Positions 51,935 through 61,030 of a DNA stretch of 64,000 nt are shown in pieces. Below the pieces are notes generated by a model that ran no database searches, was not told the origin of the DNA, and saw only the letters and a program-made list of their open reading frames with translations. Position numbers and translations under genes: made by a program. This stretch comes from Pseudoduganella violaceinigra DSM 15887 (GTDB taxonomy: Bacteria; Pseudomonadota; Gammaproteobacteria; Burkholderiales; Burkholderiaceae_D), in NCBI RefSeq assembly GCF_000425385.1, contig NZ_AUDI01000001.1, positions 668,331 through 732,330 of the forward strand, read 5' to 3'. Position 1 is the first letter of the stretch; each line of letters opens with the position of its first letter.

Positions 51935-52206
51935 CACTGTTCGCCCTCCGTCAGGTACTGGGTGCGGTTCGGCGTGAGCTGGGTCATGCCCAGTTCACGG
52001 CGCGCGATCTCCTCGATACGGGCGTGCTTGCCGAGCGTGGACTGGTCCAGCTGCAGCTGCGCCCATTCGGTATCGAGCTGGCGCGCCTGGGTATTGGCAT
52101 GTTCCAGGTCGACGAACAGGTGGCGCGCCTGGTACTGCGCGTTAACGGCCGACAGGCCGCAAGCGACCAGTAGTGCCGTCAGCACGATATTGATCTTGTT
52201 GCTCAT
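51934..52206 (-). CDS. ftsL: cell division protein FtsL
   Basis: The 90-residue bitopic protein has one membrane helix (about 4-22) and a coiled-coil (about 25-65, with [20 protein letters not shown]). It links FtsQ/FtsB to FtsWI. It overlaps rsmH by 4 bp (ATGA) and ftsI by one. Position between rsmH and ftsI makes the call firm despite low sequence conservation. Confidence 0.93.
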   Translation of the reverse strand: MSNKINIVLTALLVACGLSAVNAQYQARHLFVDLEHANTQARQLDTEWAQLQLDQSTLGKHARIEEIARRELGMTQLTPNRTQYLTEGEQ

Positions 52207-53168
52207 GGCCCGCTTCCGGCCGGCAGGCGCATGGCGACGCGCATCACGGCGGAACGCGCGCGCGGGTTTTCAGCGACTTCCTTGTCGGACGGCTTGATGC
52301 GCGCCAGCAGTTTCAGCTCCGGCTGCGGCAGGTCGACCGCCTTGATCGGCAGGCGCCGGTCCGGCTGCTCCACCTTGGCCTTGGCGGCCAGGAACTGCTT
52401 GACCATGCGGTCTTCCAGCGAATGGAAGCTGATGATGGCCATGATGCCGCCCGGCTTCAAGGCGTTGAAGGCCTGGCTCAGGACCGATTCGAGGTCCTCA
52501 AGCTCCTTATTGACGAAAATCCGGATAGCCTGAAAGGTGCGGGTTGCCGGATCTTTGCCCTTCTCGCGAGTCTTGACCGCGCCTGCCACGATAGCGGCAA
52601 GCTGTCGTGTGCTTGAAATTGGTTCGACTGCCCGGCGAGCAACAATCGCCTTTGCAATCTGAAAAGCAAACCGTTCTTCCCCATAATCCCTTATCACCTT
52701 CTCGAGTGTTTTTTCCGATTCCGTGGCCAGCCACTCGGCTGCCGACATGCCGCGCGTGGTATCCATGCGCATGTCGAGCGGGCCGTCGTTGCGGAAGCTG
52801 AAGCCACGCGCGGCATCGTCGACTTGCGGCGACGAGATGCCAAGGTCCAGCAAAATGCCGTCGACGGCGGGAATGCCGCGTTCGGCCAGTGCATCCGCCA
52901 TGGTGGCGAAGCTGTCGTGCACGATGGTGAACCGCCCGTCGCCGATGGTCTCGGCGTTGGCGATCGCTTGCGGGTCCTTGTCGAAGGCAAGCAGGCGCGC
53001 CTGCGGCCCCAGGCGGGACAGGATCAGCCGGCTATGCCCGCCGCGGCCGAACGTACCATCTATATAGATGCCGTTGGCGCGCGCGCCGTCCAGGCTGAGC
53101 GCATCCACCGCTTCATCTAACAGCACCGTGCGATGCTGGAATTCTGGCACCGAGGTCGTCGTCATCAT
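52203..53168 (-). CDS. rsmH: 16S rRNA m4C1402 methyltransferase RsmH
   Basis: The 321-residue SAM enzyme methylates C1402 in the ribosomal P site. Motifs: [16 protein letters not shown] (SAM motif I), [23 protein letters not shown] and [15 protein letters not shown]. The open frame is intact, but the internal segment at about 52500-52735 uses codons unlike the rest (ATA, AGG, TTT-GCT-TTT, ATT-GCA runs) and is about 54 percent GC by my count of 52501-52740. The first Met may be 53168 or 53165. It lies 10 bp after mraZ. Confidence 0.96.
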   Translation of the reverse strand: MMTTTSVPEFQHRTVLLDEAVDALSLDGARANGIYIDGTFGRGGHSRLILSRLGPQARLLAFDKDPQAIANAETIGDGRFTIVHDSFATMADALAERGIPAVDGILLDLGISSPQVDDAARGFSFRNDGPLDMRMDTTRGMSAAEWLATESEKTLEKVIRDYGEERFAFQIAKAIVARRAVEPISSTRQLAAIVAGAVKTREKGKDPATRTFQAIRIFVNKELEDLESVLSQAFNALKPGGIMAIISFHSLEDRMVKQFLAAKAKVEQPDRRLPIKAVDLPQPELKLLARIKPSDKEVAENPRARSAVMRVAMRLPAGSGP

Positions 53169-53178
53169 GAACCGGGCC

Positions 53179-53607
53179 TCAGAAAGAAAAATCGGACAGG
53201 GTATCGGGCATGCCCACCTCGATGGTGGCTTGCTCGTTTTGGGCGCGCTTGACCGGATCCCAGATCTCGAAGTGGGTCAGCATGCCCGACAGCACGACTT
53301 CGCGGCCCAGGCCGACGGCCTCGCGCAATTCCGGCGCCACCAGGATGCGGCCGGCCGAATCCATCTCGACGTCGGCGGCATTGCCCAGCAAAATGCGCTG
53401 CCAGCCGCGGGCCGACATCGGCCACTGGGCGATCTGGTCGCGCTTGGCTTCCCAGACATGGCGCGGGTACATCAGCAGGCAGCCATCCGGGTGTTTGGTA
53501 AGCGTGAGGCGGCCTTCGCACTGAATCATCAGTGCGTCACGATGCTTGGCGGGGATGGACATCCTGCCTTTCGCATCGAGATTAATCGCTGACGCGCCTT
53601 GGAACAC
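53179..53607 (-). CDS. mraZ: dcw-cluster transcriptional regulator MraZ
   Basis: The 142-residue protein has two MraZ/AbrB-like domains, each with a DxxGR-type motif ([14 protein letters not shown] near 10-23; [14 protein letters not shown] near 82-95). MraZ binds repeats upstream of its own gene and represses the dcw operon. The start codon is GTG at 53607, with GAAGG as ribosome site 7 nt upstream. It is the promoter-proximal gene of the cluster. Confidence 0.96.
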   Translation of the reverse strand: MFQGASAINLDAKGRMSIPAKHRDALMIQCEGRLTLTKHPDGCLLMYPRHVWEAKRDQIAQWPMSARGWQRILLGNAADVEMDSAGRILVAPELREAVGLGREVVLSGMLTHFEIWDPVKRAQNEQATIEVGMPDTLSDFSF

Positions 53608-53628
53608 GCTTTACCTTCTCTAAAAAAT

Positions 53629-53663
53629 CCCACAAAACTACACTTTTTCACACTATCGCCCAC
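53629..53663 (-). promoter_or_regulatory. four MraZ-binding boxes upstream of mraZ
   Basis: Reading the minus strand, GTGGG (53659-53663), GTGTG (53649-53653), GTGTA (53639-53643) and GTGGG (53629-53633) recur at exactly 10-bp steps. Known MraZ operators are TGGGN/GTGG-type repeats with 5-bp spacers. The distal box overlaps the -10 hexamer, so bound MraZ would block polymerase. Confidence 0.88.
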
Positions 53664-53690
53664 TTTAGAGGATGCTCACAAGGTGGTCAA
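53662..53690 (-). promoter_or_regulatory. sigma-70 promoter of the dcw cluster (PmraZ)
   Basis: The -35 hexamer TTGACC (53685-53690) and -10 hexamer TAAAGT (53662-53667) are separated by 17 bp. Transcription would start inside the MraZ boxes, about 50 bp before the GTG. Confidence 0.8.
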
Positions 53691-53997
53691 GCGGTTTTCC
53701 CAATTGAAAATCCTGAATTGTCCAATGAAATGAAGGACTTAGCGCCGTTCCTTGAGAAACGGCCGGATTAAAAACCATTGAGAAATTAGGGACTTAGGAA
53801 AGATAGTGAAAGTGCTACTTCAGATGCGGGACTGGCCAGGCGAGGGAAAAGCGATTAGAAATAAATTTGGAAAACTGAGCACAGTTTCCCAAACGCAACG
53901 GTTTTTTATCAAACAAACAACACGCAAGCAGGGCCTGGCGGGACGCTGGGAACAGCGCCGATCGCGCATTGCGCGCGCTCTGCCAGAGGATCGCAAC

Positions 53998-54025
53998 TTG
54001 CCACCCAGTATAGACCGGGTGGCAA
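53998..54025 (-). terminator. inverted repeat downstream of the collagenase gene
   Basis: TTGCCACCC (53998-54006) pairs with GGGTGGCAA (54017-54025) around a 10-nt loop. It lies about 60 bp beyond the collagenase stop without a T-run. The words GCAACTTG and TATAGAC also repeat around it. Probably a weak transcript end. Confidence 0.4.
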
Positions 54026-54084
54026 CTTGTATAGACAATTAGCGCTGCCGCCGCTTGCCTACATTATACGGCCTGCGCCGCTCC

Positions 54085-56301
54085 TTACTCGTAAGTCACG
54101 CCGACCGTGACGCCGCTGAACGGCTGCTTCGCTTCCAGCGTCAGGTAATACCAGCGGTTGGCGGCCGGGCTGGCGATGCTGATATTTTCCGCATTGCCGC
54201 TGTTGGTCGAGGCGAAGTCGTAGGAAGCGGTGCTGGGGTAGCGGTCCAGCGCCACGTACATATCCATATTGCCGCTGCCGCCCGCGCTCATGATCTTCAC
54301 GTTCTTGGCGCCGGCCGGCACGATCAGGTGCAGGTAGGTGCGCGAACCGGAGGACAGGTTGCGGATGGCGCAGTTCTTGCCAAGGTAGCTCGGCGAGGCC
54401 TGGCCCGAGCAGGTCGGCAGGTTGGACACGCTGTCCGGCATCGGCGGCTCGCCCGCCGTGGTGGCCGCGTCGGCCCAGGCGGTGAACTCGTTGTCGTAGC
54501 GGGTGCCGATATCGCGCATGAAGTCGTTGTAGCGGCTGTAGTCGCCGACGCGGAACTTGGCCAGGATTTGGTCGACATCGCCACGGTGGCGCTCCATCAT
54601 GAAGCGGGTCGCCATATAGCCCCAGCGGTAGGCGCGGTCCTGGTAATCGGACATCGCATAGGTGTTGCCGAAGATGTCGCTCAGGCGATATTTGTGGTTG
54701 CGCACCATATCGATCGCGGTCTGGTTGTTATTCTTCAGCGACAGGTATTCCGCGATGCCTTCGATCCACCACACGGTCGGCACCGAGGTGCCGGCGCCGA
54801 AGTCGCCGTACATATCGAAGCGGCCGTCGATGTAGTGCACGAATTCGTGCTCCAGGTTCCAGACCTTGAAGGTGGGGCGCAGCCAGGAAGCTTCATGGGC
54901 GATGAAGCGCGCCTGGTTGCCCGCTTCGGCTGGATTGCCTTCCAGGTACATGCCGCCGTTATTGGTGTCGATACCGTAGATCACGCTGGCGTACTTGCTG
55001 TAGTTGGCGTAGTCGTCGAACACCACCAGTTCCAGCGCGGTGTTATTGTCATGCGCCACCGGGGTGCGGTTCGTCTGCAGCATGGTGTGGGCATAGCCCT
55101 CTTCCGTCGCCAGCGCGGAGCAGATTTCCTGCACCTGGGCCGGGGTTACGTCCTGCGCGCGCAGGCGCAGCGTCGGGCTGCAGTTGTAGGTGGTCTTCAG
55201 CACGGCGCTGGCCAGCTGCTCTTCGAAATTGCACACGCCGTACTGCGCACAATTGCCGCTGTCGTAGTACTTGACCGCTTGCGCCGCCGCCAGCCACATG
55301 CCGCTATCGGCGCCCAGCATATTGCTGTTGTTCAGCGTGTTCTGCACCATCGGCTTGACCAGCGGCTTCAGGTTGGCGTACTGCATGAAGCGGAAGGTTT
55401 CGTTCGACGCGTCGTTCAGCTGGTAGCCGGCGCTGGAATTCAGCAGGGCGGACTTATTGGCCGTGATGAAAGAGTAAAGCGTATTGGCATAGGAAATATC
55501 GTTCGACAGCGTGGTCCCCACGTCCGGCGAAGTATGGGCGCGGAACAGCACCGTCAGCGCACCGGTCATGCCGCCGCCGGCGCTATCTTGCTTCAGCGCT
55601 TCGGCCGCGGTGGTGTTGGTGCCGTTATTGGTGAAGCGCGCCACCGTCGCCTTGGCGTCCGGCAGGAACTGCACCTCGTCGTGCATATTCGTGACCAGCT
55701 TCCAGGTCTCGATCGCCGTGGTCGGTGCCACGGTGTTGTTGGCATACAGGCCGCTGCCCCGGGTCAGGCTGTGCAGGGCGCTGCGCAGCGGTGCGCGCAC
55801 CGATTCCGTCAGCGCCGGGATGGTGCCGCCGCTGGCCTGGTAATAGCCGGCGCGCAGGTAGAGCACCAGGTTCACCAGCTTCATATTCGTGCCGTTGTAG
55901 CTGCCCGCCTCGCTCGCCAGACGGCTCGAGATAGCGCTCACATTTGCGCTCGAATAAATTTTCGTGGCCAGTGCGGAATCGGCCGAGAACAGCGGATAAG
56001 TGCACTCGTAGTCAGGCAGCGTGGCTACGTACTCGGCCAATGCGGCGCCACTGTAGCCGGCCAGGGTGTTCATGTCCTTGCACGCCGGCGTGGCCGACAT
56101 GAGCGACATGCTGGCTTTCATATTGCGCGGCATCAGGTCGTTGCGCGGCTTGCGCGTCGGCGCCAGGTCGAACTTGCTTTGTTCGGCGCTAGGCGGCAGG
56201 CTCTGGCGCTGGTGCGGGGCCGGCGGCTGTTGCAGCTTGTCGCCGGCATGGGCTTGTGCGGCGAGCAGCAAGGCTGCCGCGCCGATGGTTTTCAACATCA
56301 T
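54085..56301 (-). CDS. secreted collagenase-type metalloprotease (M9 family)
   Basis: The 738-residue protein has a signal peptide (ends AHAG, about residue 20) and an M9N-like activator region (about 75-400). The peptidase domain carries H485-EFVH zinc motif and WWIEGIAEYL (Glu514/518, third ligand region). A C-terminal pre-peptidase domain (PPC, about 640-735) contains GSGNMDMYVALDRYP. No PKD repeats are visible. It should degrade collagen or related proteins outside the cell. The AraC-PAS regulator gene lies 99 bp upstream on the same strand. Confidence 0.9.
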   Translation of the reverse strand: MMLKTIGAAALLLAAQAHAGDKLQQPPAPHQRQSLPPSAEQSKFDLAPTRKPRNDLMPRNMKASMSLMSATPACKDMNTLAGYSGAALAEYVATLPDYECTYPLFSADSALATKIYSSANVSAISSRLASEAGSYNGTNMKLVNLVLYLRAGYYQASGGTIPALTESVRAPLRSALHSLTRGSGLYANNTVAPTTAIETWKLVTNMHDEVQFLPDAKATVARFTNNGTNTTAAEALKQDSAGGGMTGALTVLFRAHTSPDVGTTLSNDISYANTLYSFITANKSALLNSSAGYQLNDASNETFRFMQYANLKPLVKPMVQNTLNNSNMLGADSGMWLAAAQAVKYYDSGNCAQYGVCNFEEQLASAVLKTTYNCSPTLRLRAQDVTPAQVQEICSALATEEGYAHTMLQTNRTPVAHDNNTALELVVFDDYANYSKYASVIYGIDTNNGGMYLEGNPAEAGNQARFIAHEASWLRPTFKVWNLEHEFVHYIDGRFDMYGDFGAGTSVPTVWWIEGIAEYLSLKNNNQTAIDMVRNHKYRLSDIFGNTYAMSDYQDRAYRWGYMATRFMMERHRGDVDQILAKFRVGDYSRYNDFMRDIGTRYDNEFTAWADAATTAGEPPMPDSVSNLPTCSGQASPSYLGKNCAIRNLSSGSRTYLHLIVPAGAKNVKIMSAGGSGNMDMYVALDRYPSTASYDFASTNSGNAENISIASPAANRWYYLTLEAKQPFSGVTVGVTYE

Positions 56302-56400
56302 GTCTCCACTCCTTCTTGTTGTTAATGCGGGAGAAGCAATGCTAACGAGGAGGAGTGGCGCGGGTTCAATCGTGCGCGGCGTTAGTGTGATTTCACCGGC

Positions 56401-57177
56401 TCAAGGCGCGGGAACTGCACAGGCCACGGGTGAAAAAGCGACAGGCGACGGCCGCGAACCGTTGCGGAACTGGCTTGGCGTATAGCCGGTCATGGCTTTG
56501 AACTGGCGGCTGAAGGCACTGTGGTCGGTGTAGCCGCATTCGCGCGCGATGTCGGCGATGCTGCGCCCCGGGTGGGCTTCGATCAGGGAAAGCGCGCCCT
56601 CCAGGCGCGATTGCAGCAGCAGCTGGCGCGGGCTGTAGTGGAACACTTTCTGGAACAGGCGCTCCACGCGTGCCAGCGACAGGCCCTCATCGCGCGCCAA
56701 CTCATTGAGGTTCAACTGCTGGTCGTAGTTCTCGCGGATATGCTGGGCGATGCGCGCCACCTGGCGGTATACCGGATGCTGCTCGTCGACCAGGCCCAGG
56801 TCGTGCGAGGTGCCGACCAGGCCCACGATATCGCCCTGCTCGTTGCGCAGCGGCGTCTTGTGGGTCAGGCACCAGCCGCGGCGGCGGTTCGGGTACATAT
56901 GCAGCTCGAGGTGCTTTTCGATGGTGGCGCCCAGATCGATCACCTGCCGGTCCTGCGCCTCGTAGGCGGCCGCCAGCGGGCGCGGATGCACATCCATCAC
57001 GGTCTTGCCGAGGATCTCGGACTTGCTGCGCATGCCGCAGCGGCGCGCCAGCGTATGGTTGACGGCCACATAGCGGCCCTCACGGTCCTTCACGAAGAAG
57101 GCGACTTCAGTCAATGCGTCGAACAGCTTTTCGATCGCGTCCAGCTCCACCTCTTGTGGCCTGTTACCAAGATACAT
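56401..57177 (-). CDS. PAS-domain AraC family transcriptional regulator
   Basis: The 258-residue protein has an N-terminal PAS domain (about 10-125; FFVKDREGRYVAVNHTLARR and GDIVGLVGTSHDL). A C-terminal AraC double helix-turn-helix follows (LNELARDEGLSLARVERLFQ and IADIARECGYTDHSAFSRQF). The start at 57177 is preferred because GGGAG sits 7 nt upstream; an ATG at 57204 has no ribosome site. The PAS domain suggests sensing of a small ligand or redox state. Possible targets are the neighbouring collagenase or glpK (inference). Confidence 0.88.
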   Translation of the reverse strand: MYLGNRPQEVELDAIEKLFDALTEVAFFVKDREGRYVAVNHTLARRCGMRSKSEILGKTVMDVHPRPLAAAYEAQDRQVIDLGATIEKHLELHMYPNRRRGWCLTHKTPLRNEQGDIVGLVGTSHDLGLVDEQHPVYRQVARIAQHIRENYDQQLNLNELARDEGLSLARVERLFQKVFHYSPRQLLLQSRLEGALSLIEAHPGRSIADIARECGYTDHSAFSRQFKAMTGYTPSQFRNGSRPSPVAFSPVACAVPAP

Positions 57178-57309
57178 CGTAAGTCTCCCAACTTTCTTAT
57201 TCATTTGGGATGTTAGCTTAACAATGAATATTTAGCTATTTCATTTGGGACACAAATATTGCCGCCAAGATGGGTGTTACCACCGCCAGCTGGGCGCCAA
57301 GTGGCGGGT

Positions 57310-58794
57310 TTAGGACTCCCATGCCTTGGCGCGCTCCGTGGCGCGATGCCACTTCGCCAACAATTCGGCGCGCTGCGCATCCCCCATCGCCGGCGTGAAG
57401 CGGCGTTCGCACGCCCACTGGGTCGCGATTTCTTCCTGCGACTCCCAGAATCCCACCGCCAGGCCGGCCAGATAGGCCGCGCCCAGTGCCGTGGTTTCGG
57501 TGACTTTCGGGCGCAGCACCGGCACGCCCAGCAAGTCGGACTGGAACTGCATCAGCATGTCGTTGCGGGCCGCGCCGCCGTCGGCGCGCACTTCCGTCAC
57601 CGGCATGGATGCGTCTTTCTGCATTGCCGCCAGCAGCTCGGCGCTCTGGTAGGCGATCGATTCCACTGCGGCGCGCGCGATATGCGCCTTATTGCTGCCG
57701 CGCGTCAGGCCGACGATGGTGCCGCGCGCGTACGGGTCCCAGTGCGGCGCGCCCAGGCCGACAAAGGCCGGCACCAGGAAGACGCCGCCGCTATCGGGCA
57801 CGCTGCCGGCCAGCGCCTCCACGTCGCTCGACTGCTGGATGATGCCCAGGCCGTCGCGCAGCCATTGCACGGTGGCGCCGCCCATGAACACCGAGCCTTC
57901 CAGCATATAGTCGGTTGCGCCGTCGACGCGCCAGCCCACGGTGGAGAGCAGGCGGTTGTGCGACACGCGCGGATGGCGGCCAGCGTGCATCAGCATGAAA
58001 CAGCCGGTGCCGTAGGTGTTTTTCACCATGCCGGGCTGGTGGCAGGCCTGGCCGAACGTGGCCGCCTGCTGGTCGCCGGCGATGCCCGCCAGCGGGATCT
58101 CATGGCCGAACAGCGCCGCCTTGGTGGTGCCCACTTCCTCGCTGGACGAGACCACCTGCGGCAGCATGGCCTCGGGAATGTCGAACAGCTGCAGCAGGTC
58201 CGAATCCCAGCGCATCAAGTGGATATTGAACAGCATGGTGCGCGAAGCGTTCGACACGTCGGTGACATGCACGCCGCACAGCTTCCACGCCAGCCAGCTG
58301 TCGATGGTGCCGAAACACAGCGCGCCCTTGCGCGCACGCTCGCGCGCACCCGGCACATGGTCCAGCAGCCATTTGATTTTGGTGGCGGAGAAGTAGGCGT
58401 CCAGCTCCAGGCCGGTCGCCTCGCAGATCATTTTCGCCTTGCCGGCGGCGCGCAGCTCTTCGCAATAGCCGGCGGTGCGGCGGTCCTGCCAAACGATGGC
58501 GGGCGCGATCGGCTCGCCGGTCTTGCGGTCCCACACCACCGTGGTTTCGCGCTGGTTGGCGATGCCGATGGCGCGTACCTGCTTAGGGTCGACATGGTTG
58601 TCGTGCAGGACCTTGCGCGCCACCGAGATCTGGCTATTCCAGATTTCGTTGGGATCGTGCTCGACCCAGCCTGGCTGGGGGAAATGCTGGGGAAACTCCT
58701 GCGCCGCGCATCCTGCGATATTGCCCTCGTGGTCGAACAGGATGGCGCGTGAACTGGTTGTGCCCTGGTCCAGGGCGAGGATGTATTGGGTCAT
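57310..58794 (-). CDS. glpK: glycerol kinase
   Basis: The 494-residue FGGY-family kinase phosphorylates glycerol. It begins [19 protein letters not shown] and has the FGGY regions ([10 protein letters not shown] and [19 protein letters not shown]). Length matches the family. No glpF, glpD or glpR gene is nearby. Its ATG is only 16 bp after the 3' strand of the RNase P RNA P1 helix on the same strand, with no terminator between, so rnpB transcripts may run into glpK. Confidence 0.96.
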   Translation of the reverse strand: MTQYILALDQGTTSSRAILFDHEGNIAGCAAQEFPQHFPQPGWVEHDPNEIWNSQISVARKVLHDNHVDPKQVRAIGIANQRETTVVWDRKTGEPIAPAIVWQDRRTAGYCEELRAAGKAKMICEATGLELDAYFSATKIKWLLDHVPGARERARKGALCFGTIDSWLAWKLCGVHVTDVSNASRTMLFNIHLMRWDSDLLQLFDIPEAMLPQVVSSSEEVGTTKAALFGHEIPLAGIAGDQQAATFGQACHQPGMVKNTYGTGCFMLMHAGRHPRVSHNRLLSTVGWRVDGATDYMLEGSVFMGGATVQWLRDGLGIIQQSSDVEALAGSVPDSGGVFLVPAFVGLGAPHWDPYARGTIVGLTRGSNKAHIARAAVESIAYQSAELLAAMQKDASMPVTEVRADGGAARNDMLMQFQSDLLGVPVLRPKVTETTALGAAYLAGLAVGFWESQEEIATQWACERRFTPAMGDAQRAELLAKWHRATERAKAWES

Positions 58795-58807
58795 CTCTCA
58801 AGAATTA

Positions 58808-59138
58808 GTTGAAGCAAACCGATAGGCCGGATTTTGTTACGGCACCCGAAGGTGCTATGACAGCCATTCCTCTAGGCGACGGATTACTCCGCCGCTCAAG
58901 CTTTCTACCCGCACGCTCCGCGAGCAACATCATCGCGTGCCTATTTGAAATTGCACCAGGTGGAGGTTACCGCGTTTCACCGTAACTTAATACGCTCGTC
59001 TCTGTGGCCCTATTCCTCGCCTTATACCATTGCTGGCTTTCAGCGGACGGCCGTTAACCGTCACCCCGCTCTGTGGAGTCCGGACCTTCCTCCCGCCCAT
59101 GTCTTGCAACACGGACCAGCGGCTGTCTGGCTTGCTTC
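58808..59138 (-). ncRNA. rnpB: RNase P RNA (class A)
   Basis: The minus strand carries the conserved RNase P RNA core. The 5' half has GAGGAAGGTCCGGACTCC and CACAGAGC; further on come AAGCCAGCAATGG and GGTGAAACGCGGTAACC; the 3' part has GAATGGCTGTCATAGC and ACAAAATCCGGCCTATC. The terminal P1 helix pairs GAAGCAAGCC (5', at 59138-59129) with GGTTTGCTTC (58820-58811). The RNA cleaves tRNA 5' leaders with RnpA protein. The 3' end is approximate. Confidence 0.97.
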
Positions 59139-59145
59139 GGGCGCT

Positions 59146-59151
59146 ATTCTA
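59146..59151 (-). promoter_or_regulatory. -10 box of rnpB
   Basis: TAGAAT on the minus strand lies 7 bp before the predicted RNA 5' end; the preceding 17-19 bp lead to a poor -35 (GGTCAG). Assigned by position relative to the RNA. Confidence 0.55.
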
Positions 59152-59273
59152 CATCATTCGCTATATAGACTGACCCCGCCCATATAAATCAGGAATTTGG
59201 TGTCGCAAATCGGAAAGCCATTTGCCCTTGGCAGGCATAGAATGCCAAATCCATGTACAAGAAGGCAAGCACC

Positions 59274-60971
59274 ATGACGCAAAACCCTCGTTCCGGCGGC
59301 CAGATCCTGGTCGATGCACTGAAAGTCCACGGTACCGACACCGCCTTCGGCGTGCCCGGCGAAAGCTACCTGGACGTGCTGGACGCCCTGCACGAATCCG
59401 GCATCCGCTTCATCATCAACCGCCAGGAGGGCGGCGCCGCCTTCATGGCCGACGCCTACGGCAAGATGACCGGCAAGCCCGGCATCTGTTTCGTCACCCG
59501 CGGCCCGGGCGCCACCAATGCCTCGATCGGCGTGCATACCGCCTTCCAGGATTCCTCCCCGATGATCCTGTTCATCGGCCAGGTCGGCAGCGATTTCATG
59601 GACCGCGAAGCCTTCCAGGAAGTCGATTACCGCCGCATGTTCGGCCAGATGGCCAAGTGGGTGGCCCAGATCGACCGCGCCGACCGCATCCCTGAATACA
59701 TCGCCCGCGCCTTCCAGGTCGCCACCAGCGGCCGTCCGGGCCCGGTGGTGCTGGCCCTGCCGGAAGACATGCTGACCACCAAGGCCGCCGTGGCCGACAC
59801 CCGCGCCTACCTGCCCACCCAGGGCGCGCCGTCCGCGCCGCAGATCGCGCAGCTGCGCCAGATGCTGTCCGAAGCCAAGCGCCCGATGCTGCTGCTGGGC
59901 GGCGGCGGCTGGAACGACAAGGCCTGCGCCGACATCCAGCGTTTTGCCGAAGCGAACCAGCTGCCGGTCGGCTGCGCCTTCCGCTTCCAGGACCTGATGG
60001 ACAACAGCCATCCGAACTACATCGGCGACGTCGGCATCGGCATCAACCCGAAACTGGCGGCGCGCGTGAAGGAAGCCGATGTGCTGATCGCCATCGGCCC
60101 GCGCCTGGGTGAAATGACCACCAGCGGCTACTCCATCATCGCCTCGCCGGTGCCGCAGCAGCGCCTGGTGCACATCCACGCCAGCCCGGAAGAACTGGGC
60201 AGCGTCTACCAGGGCGAACTGATGATCGCCTCCGGCATGCCGCAGGCAGCCGCCATGCTGGCCGCGATGGAGCCGGTCGATGCCGGCGCCTGGAGCGAAA
60301 GCGTGGCGCAGGCGCGCGCCGAATACAGCGCCTGGCAGCAGCAGCCGAACATCTTCAAGGACAACAACGCCCCGCTGAACCTGTGGCAGGTGGTGCAGGA
60401 GCTGAAAGGGCAGTGCCCGGCCGACACCATCATCACCAATGGCGCCGGCAACTACGCTACCTGGGCGCACCGCTACTGGAACTACGGCGGCATGCGCACC
60501 CAGCTGGCGCCGACCAGCGGCGCCATGGGCTACTCCGTGCCGTCCGGCGTGGCAGCCAAGATCGTCAACCCCGAGCGCACCGTGGTGACCTTCGCCGGCG
60601 ACGGCGAATACCTGATGAACGGCCAGGAGCTGGCCACCGCCGTGCAGTACAAGGCGGGCGTGGTCATTATCGTGTTCAACAACCAGATGTTCGGCACCAT
60701 CCGCATGCACCAGGAGCGCGAATATCCGGGCCGCGTTTCCGGCACCACCCTGCACAACCCGGATTTCGCCGCCGTGGCGCGCGCCTTCGGCGGCCATGGC
60801 GAAGCGGTTGCCGCCACCGAGGAATTCGGCCCGGCACTGCAGCGCGCCCTGGCCTTCACGCGCGCGCAATCGCTGCCGGCGATCATCGAACTGCGCTATG
60901 ACGGCAATCTGATCACCCCTGGCGCCACGCTCGACACCATTCGCAAGCAGGCGGTCGCCGCAGGCAAGTAA
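59274..60971 (+). CDS. thiamine-diphosphate enzyme, acetolactate-synthase-like
   Basis: The 565-residue protein has all three domains of ThDP decarboxylase/synthase enzymes. The N-terminal pyrimidine domain carries catalytic Glu52 in NRQEGGAAFMADAYG, a central domain follows, and the C-terminal pyrophosphate domain has GDGEYLMNGQELATAV...NNQMFG for Mg-ThDP. It resembles the catalytic subunit of acetolactate synthase, but no small regulatory subunit (ilvH) or ilvC is adjacent, so it may be a catabolic or unrelated carboligase/decarboxylase. The start at 59274 was chosen because GAAGG lies 9 nt upstream; the ATG at 59253 has none. Confidence 0.87.
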   Translation: MTQNPRSGGQILVDALKVHGTDTAFGVPGESYLDVLDALHESGIRFIINRQEGGAAFMADAYGKMTGKPGICFVTRGPGATNASIGVHTAFQDSSPMILFIGQVGSDFMDREAFQEVDYRRMFGQMAKWVAQIDRADRIPEYIARAFQVATSGRPGPVVLALPEDMLTTKAAVADTRAYLPTQGAPSAPQIAQLRQMLSEAKRPMLLLGGGGWNDKACADIQRFAEANQLPVGCAFRFQDLMDNSHPNYIGDVGIGINPKLAARVKEADVLIAIGPRLGEMTTSGYSIIASPVPQQRLVHIHASPEELGSVYQGELMIASGMPQAAAMLAAMEPVDAGAWSESVAQARAEYSAWQQQPNIFKDNNAPLNLWQVVQELKGQCPADTIITNGAGNYATWAHRYWNYGGMRTQLAPTSGAMGYSVPSGVAAKIVNPERTVVTFAGDGEYLMNGQELATAVQYKAGVVIIVFNNQMFGTIRMHQEREYPGRVSGTTLHNPDFAAVARAFGGHGEAVAATEEFGPALQRALAFTRAQSLPAIIELRYDGNLITPGATLDTIRKQAVAAGK

Positions 60972-60989
60972 TCCCCGCCGCGCTTGGTG

Positions 60990-61024
60990 AAAGGGCCGCT
61001 TGCGCACTGCGCAAGCGGCCCTTT
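60990..61024. terminator. bidirectional hairpin between convergent genes
   Basis: Seventeen-base arms (60990-61006 and 61008-61024) are perfectly complementary around one base, starting 18 bp after the ThDP-enzyme stop and ending 6 bp before the end of the convergent small gene. The arms end in AAA/TTT, giving short T-runs both ways. Confidence 0.8.
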
Positions 61025-61030
61025 GAGTTT

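Larger units (their letters stand above)
53608..54084. other. 477-bp intergenic region between collagenase and mraZ
   Basis: This holds the mraZ leader, four MraZ boxes and promoter (53629-53690), an AT-richer stretch with no recognised element (about 53695-53900), and an inverted repeat (53998-54025) after the collagenase gene. A 78-codon plus-strand frame (53806-54042) is not supported as a gene. Confidence 0.75.

Noticed and set aside
48605..52297. 1230-codon plus-strand open frame across murE, ftsI and ftsL
   Set aside because: It is antisense to three well-recognised genes, and the translation is His/Arg/Gly-rich without motifs.
53806..54042. 78-codon plus-strand frame between mraZ and the collagenase gene
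   Set aside because: No ribosome site, no domain, lower-GC codons, and it runs through the inverted repeat after the collagenase gene.
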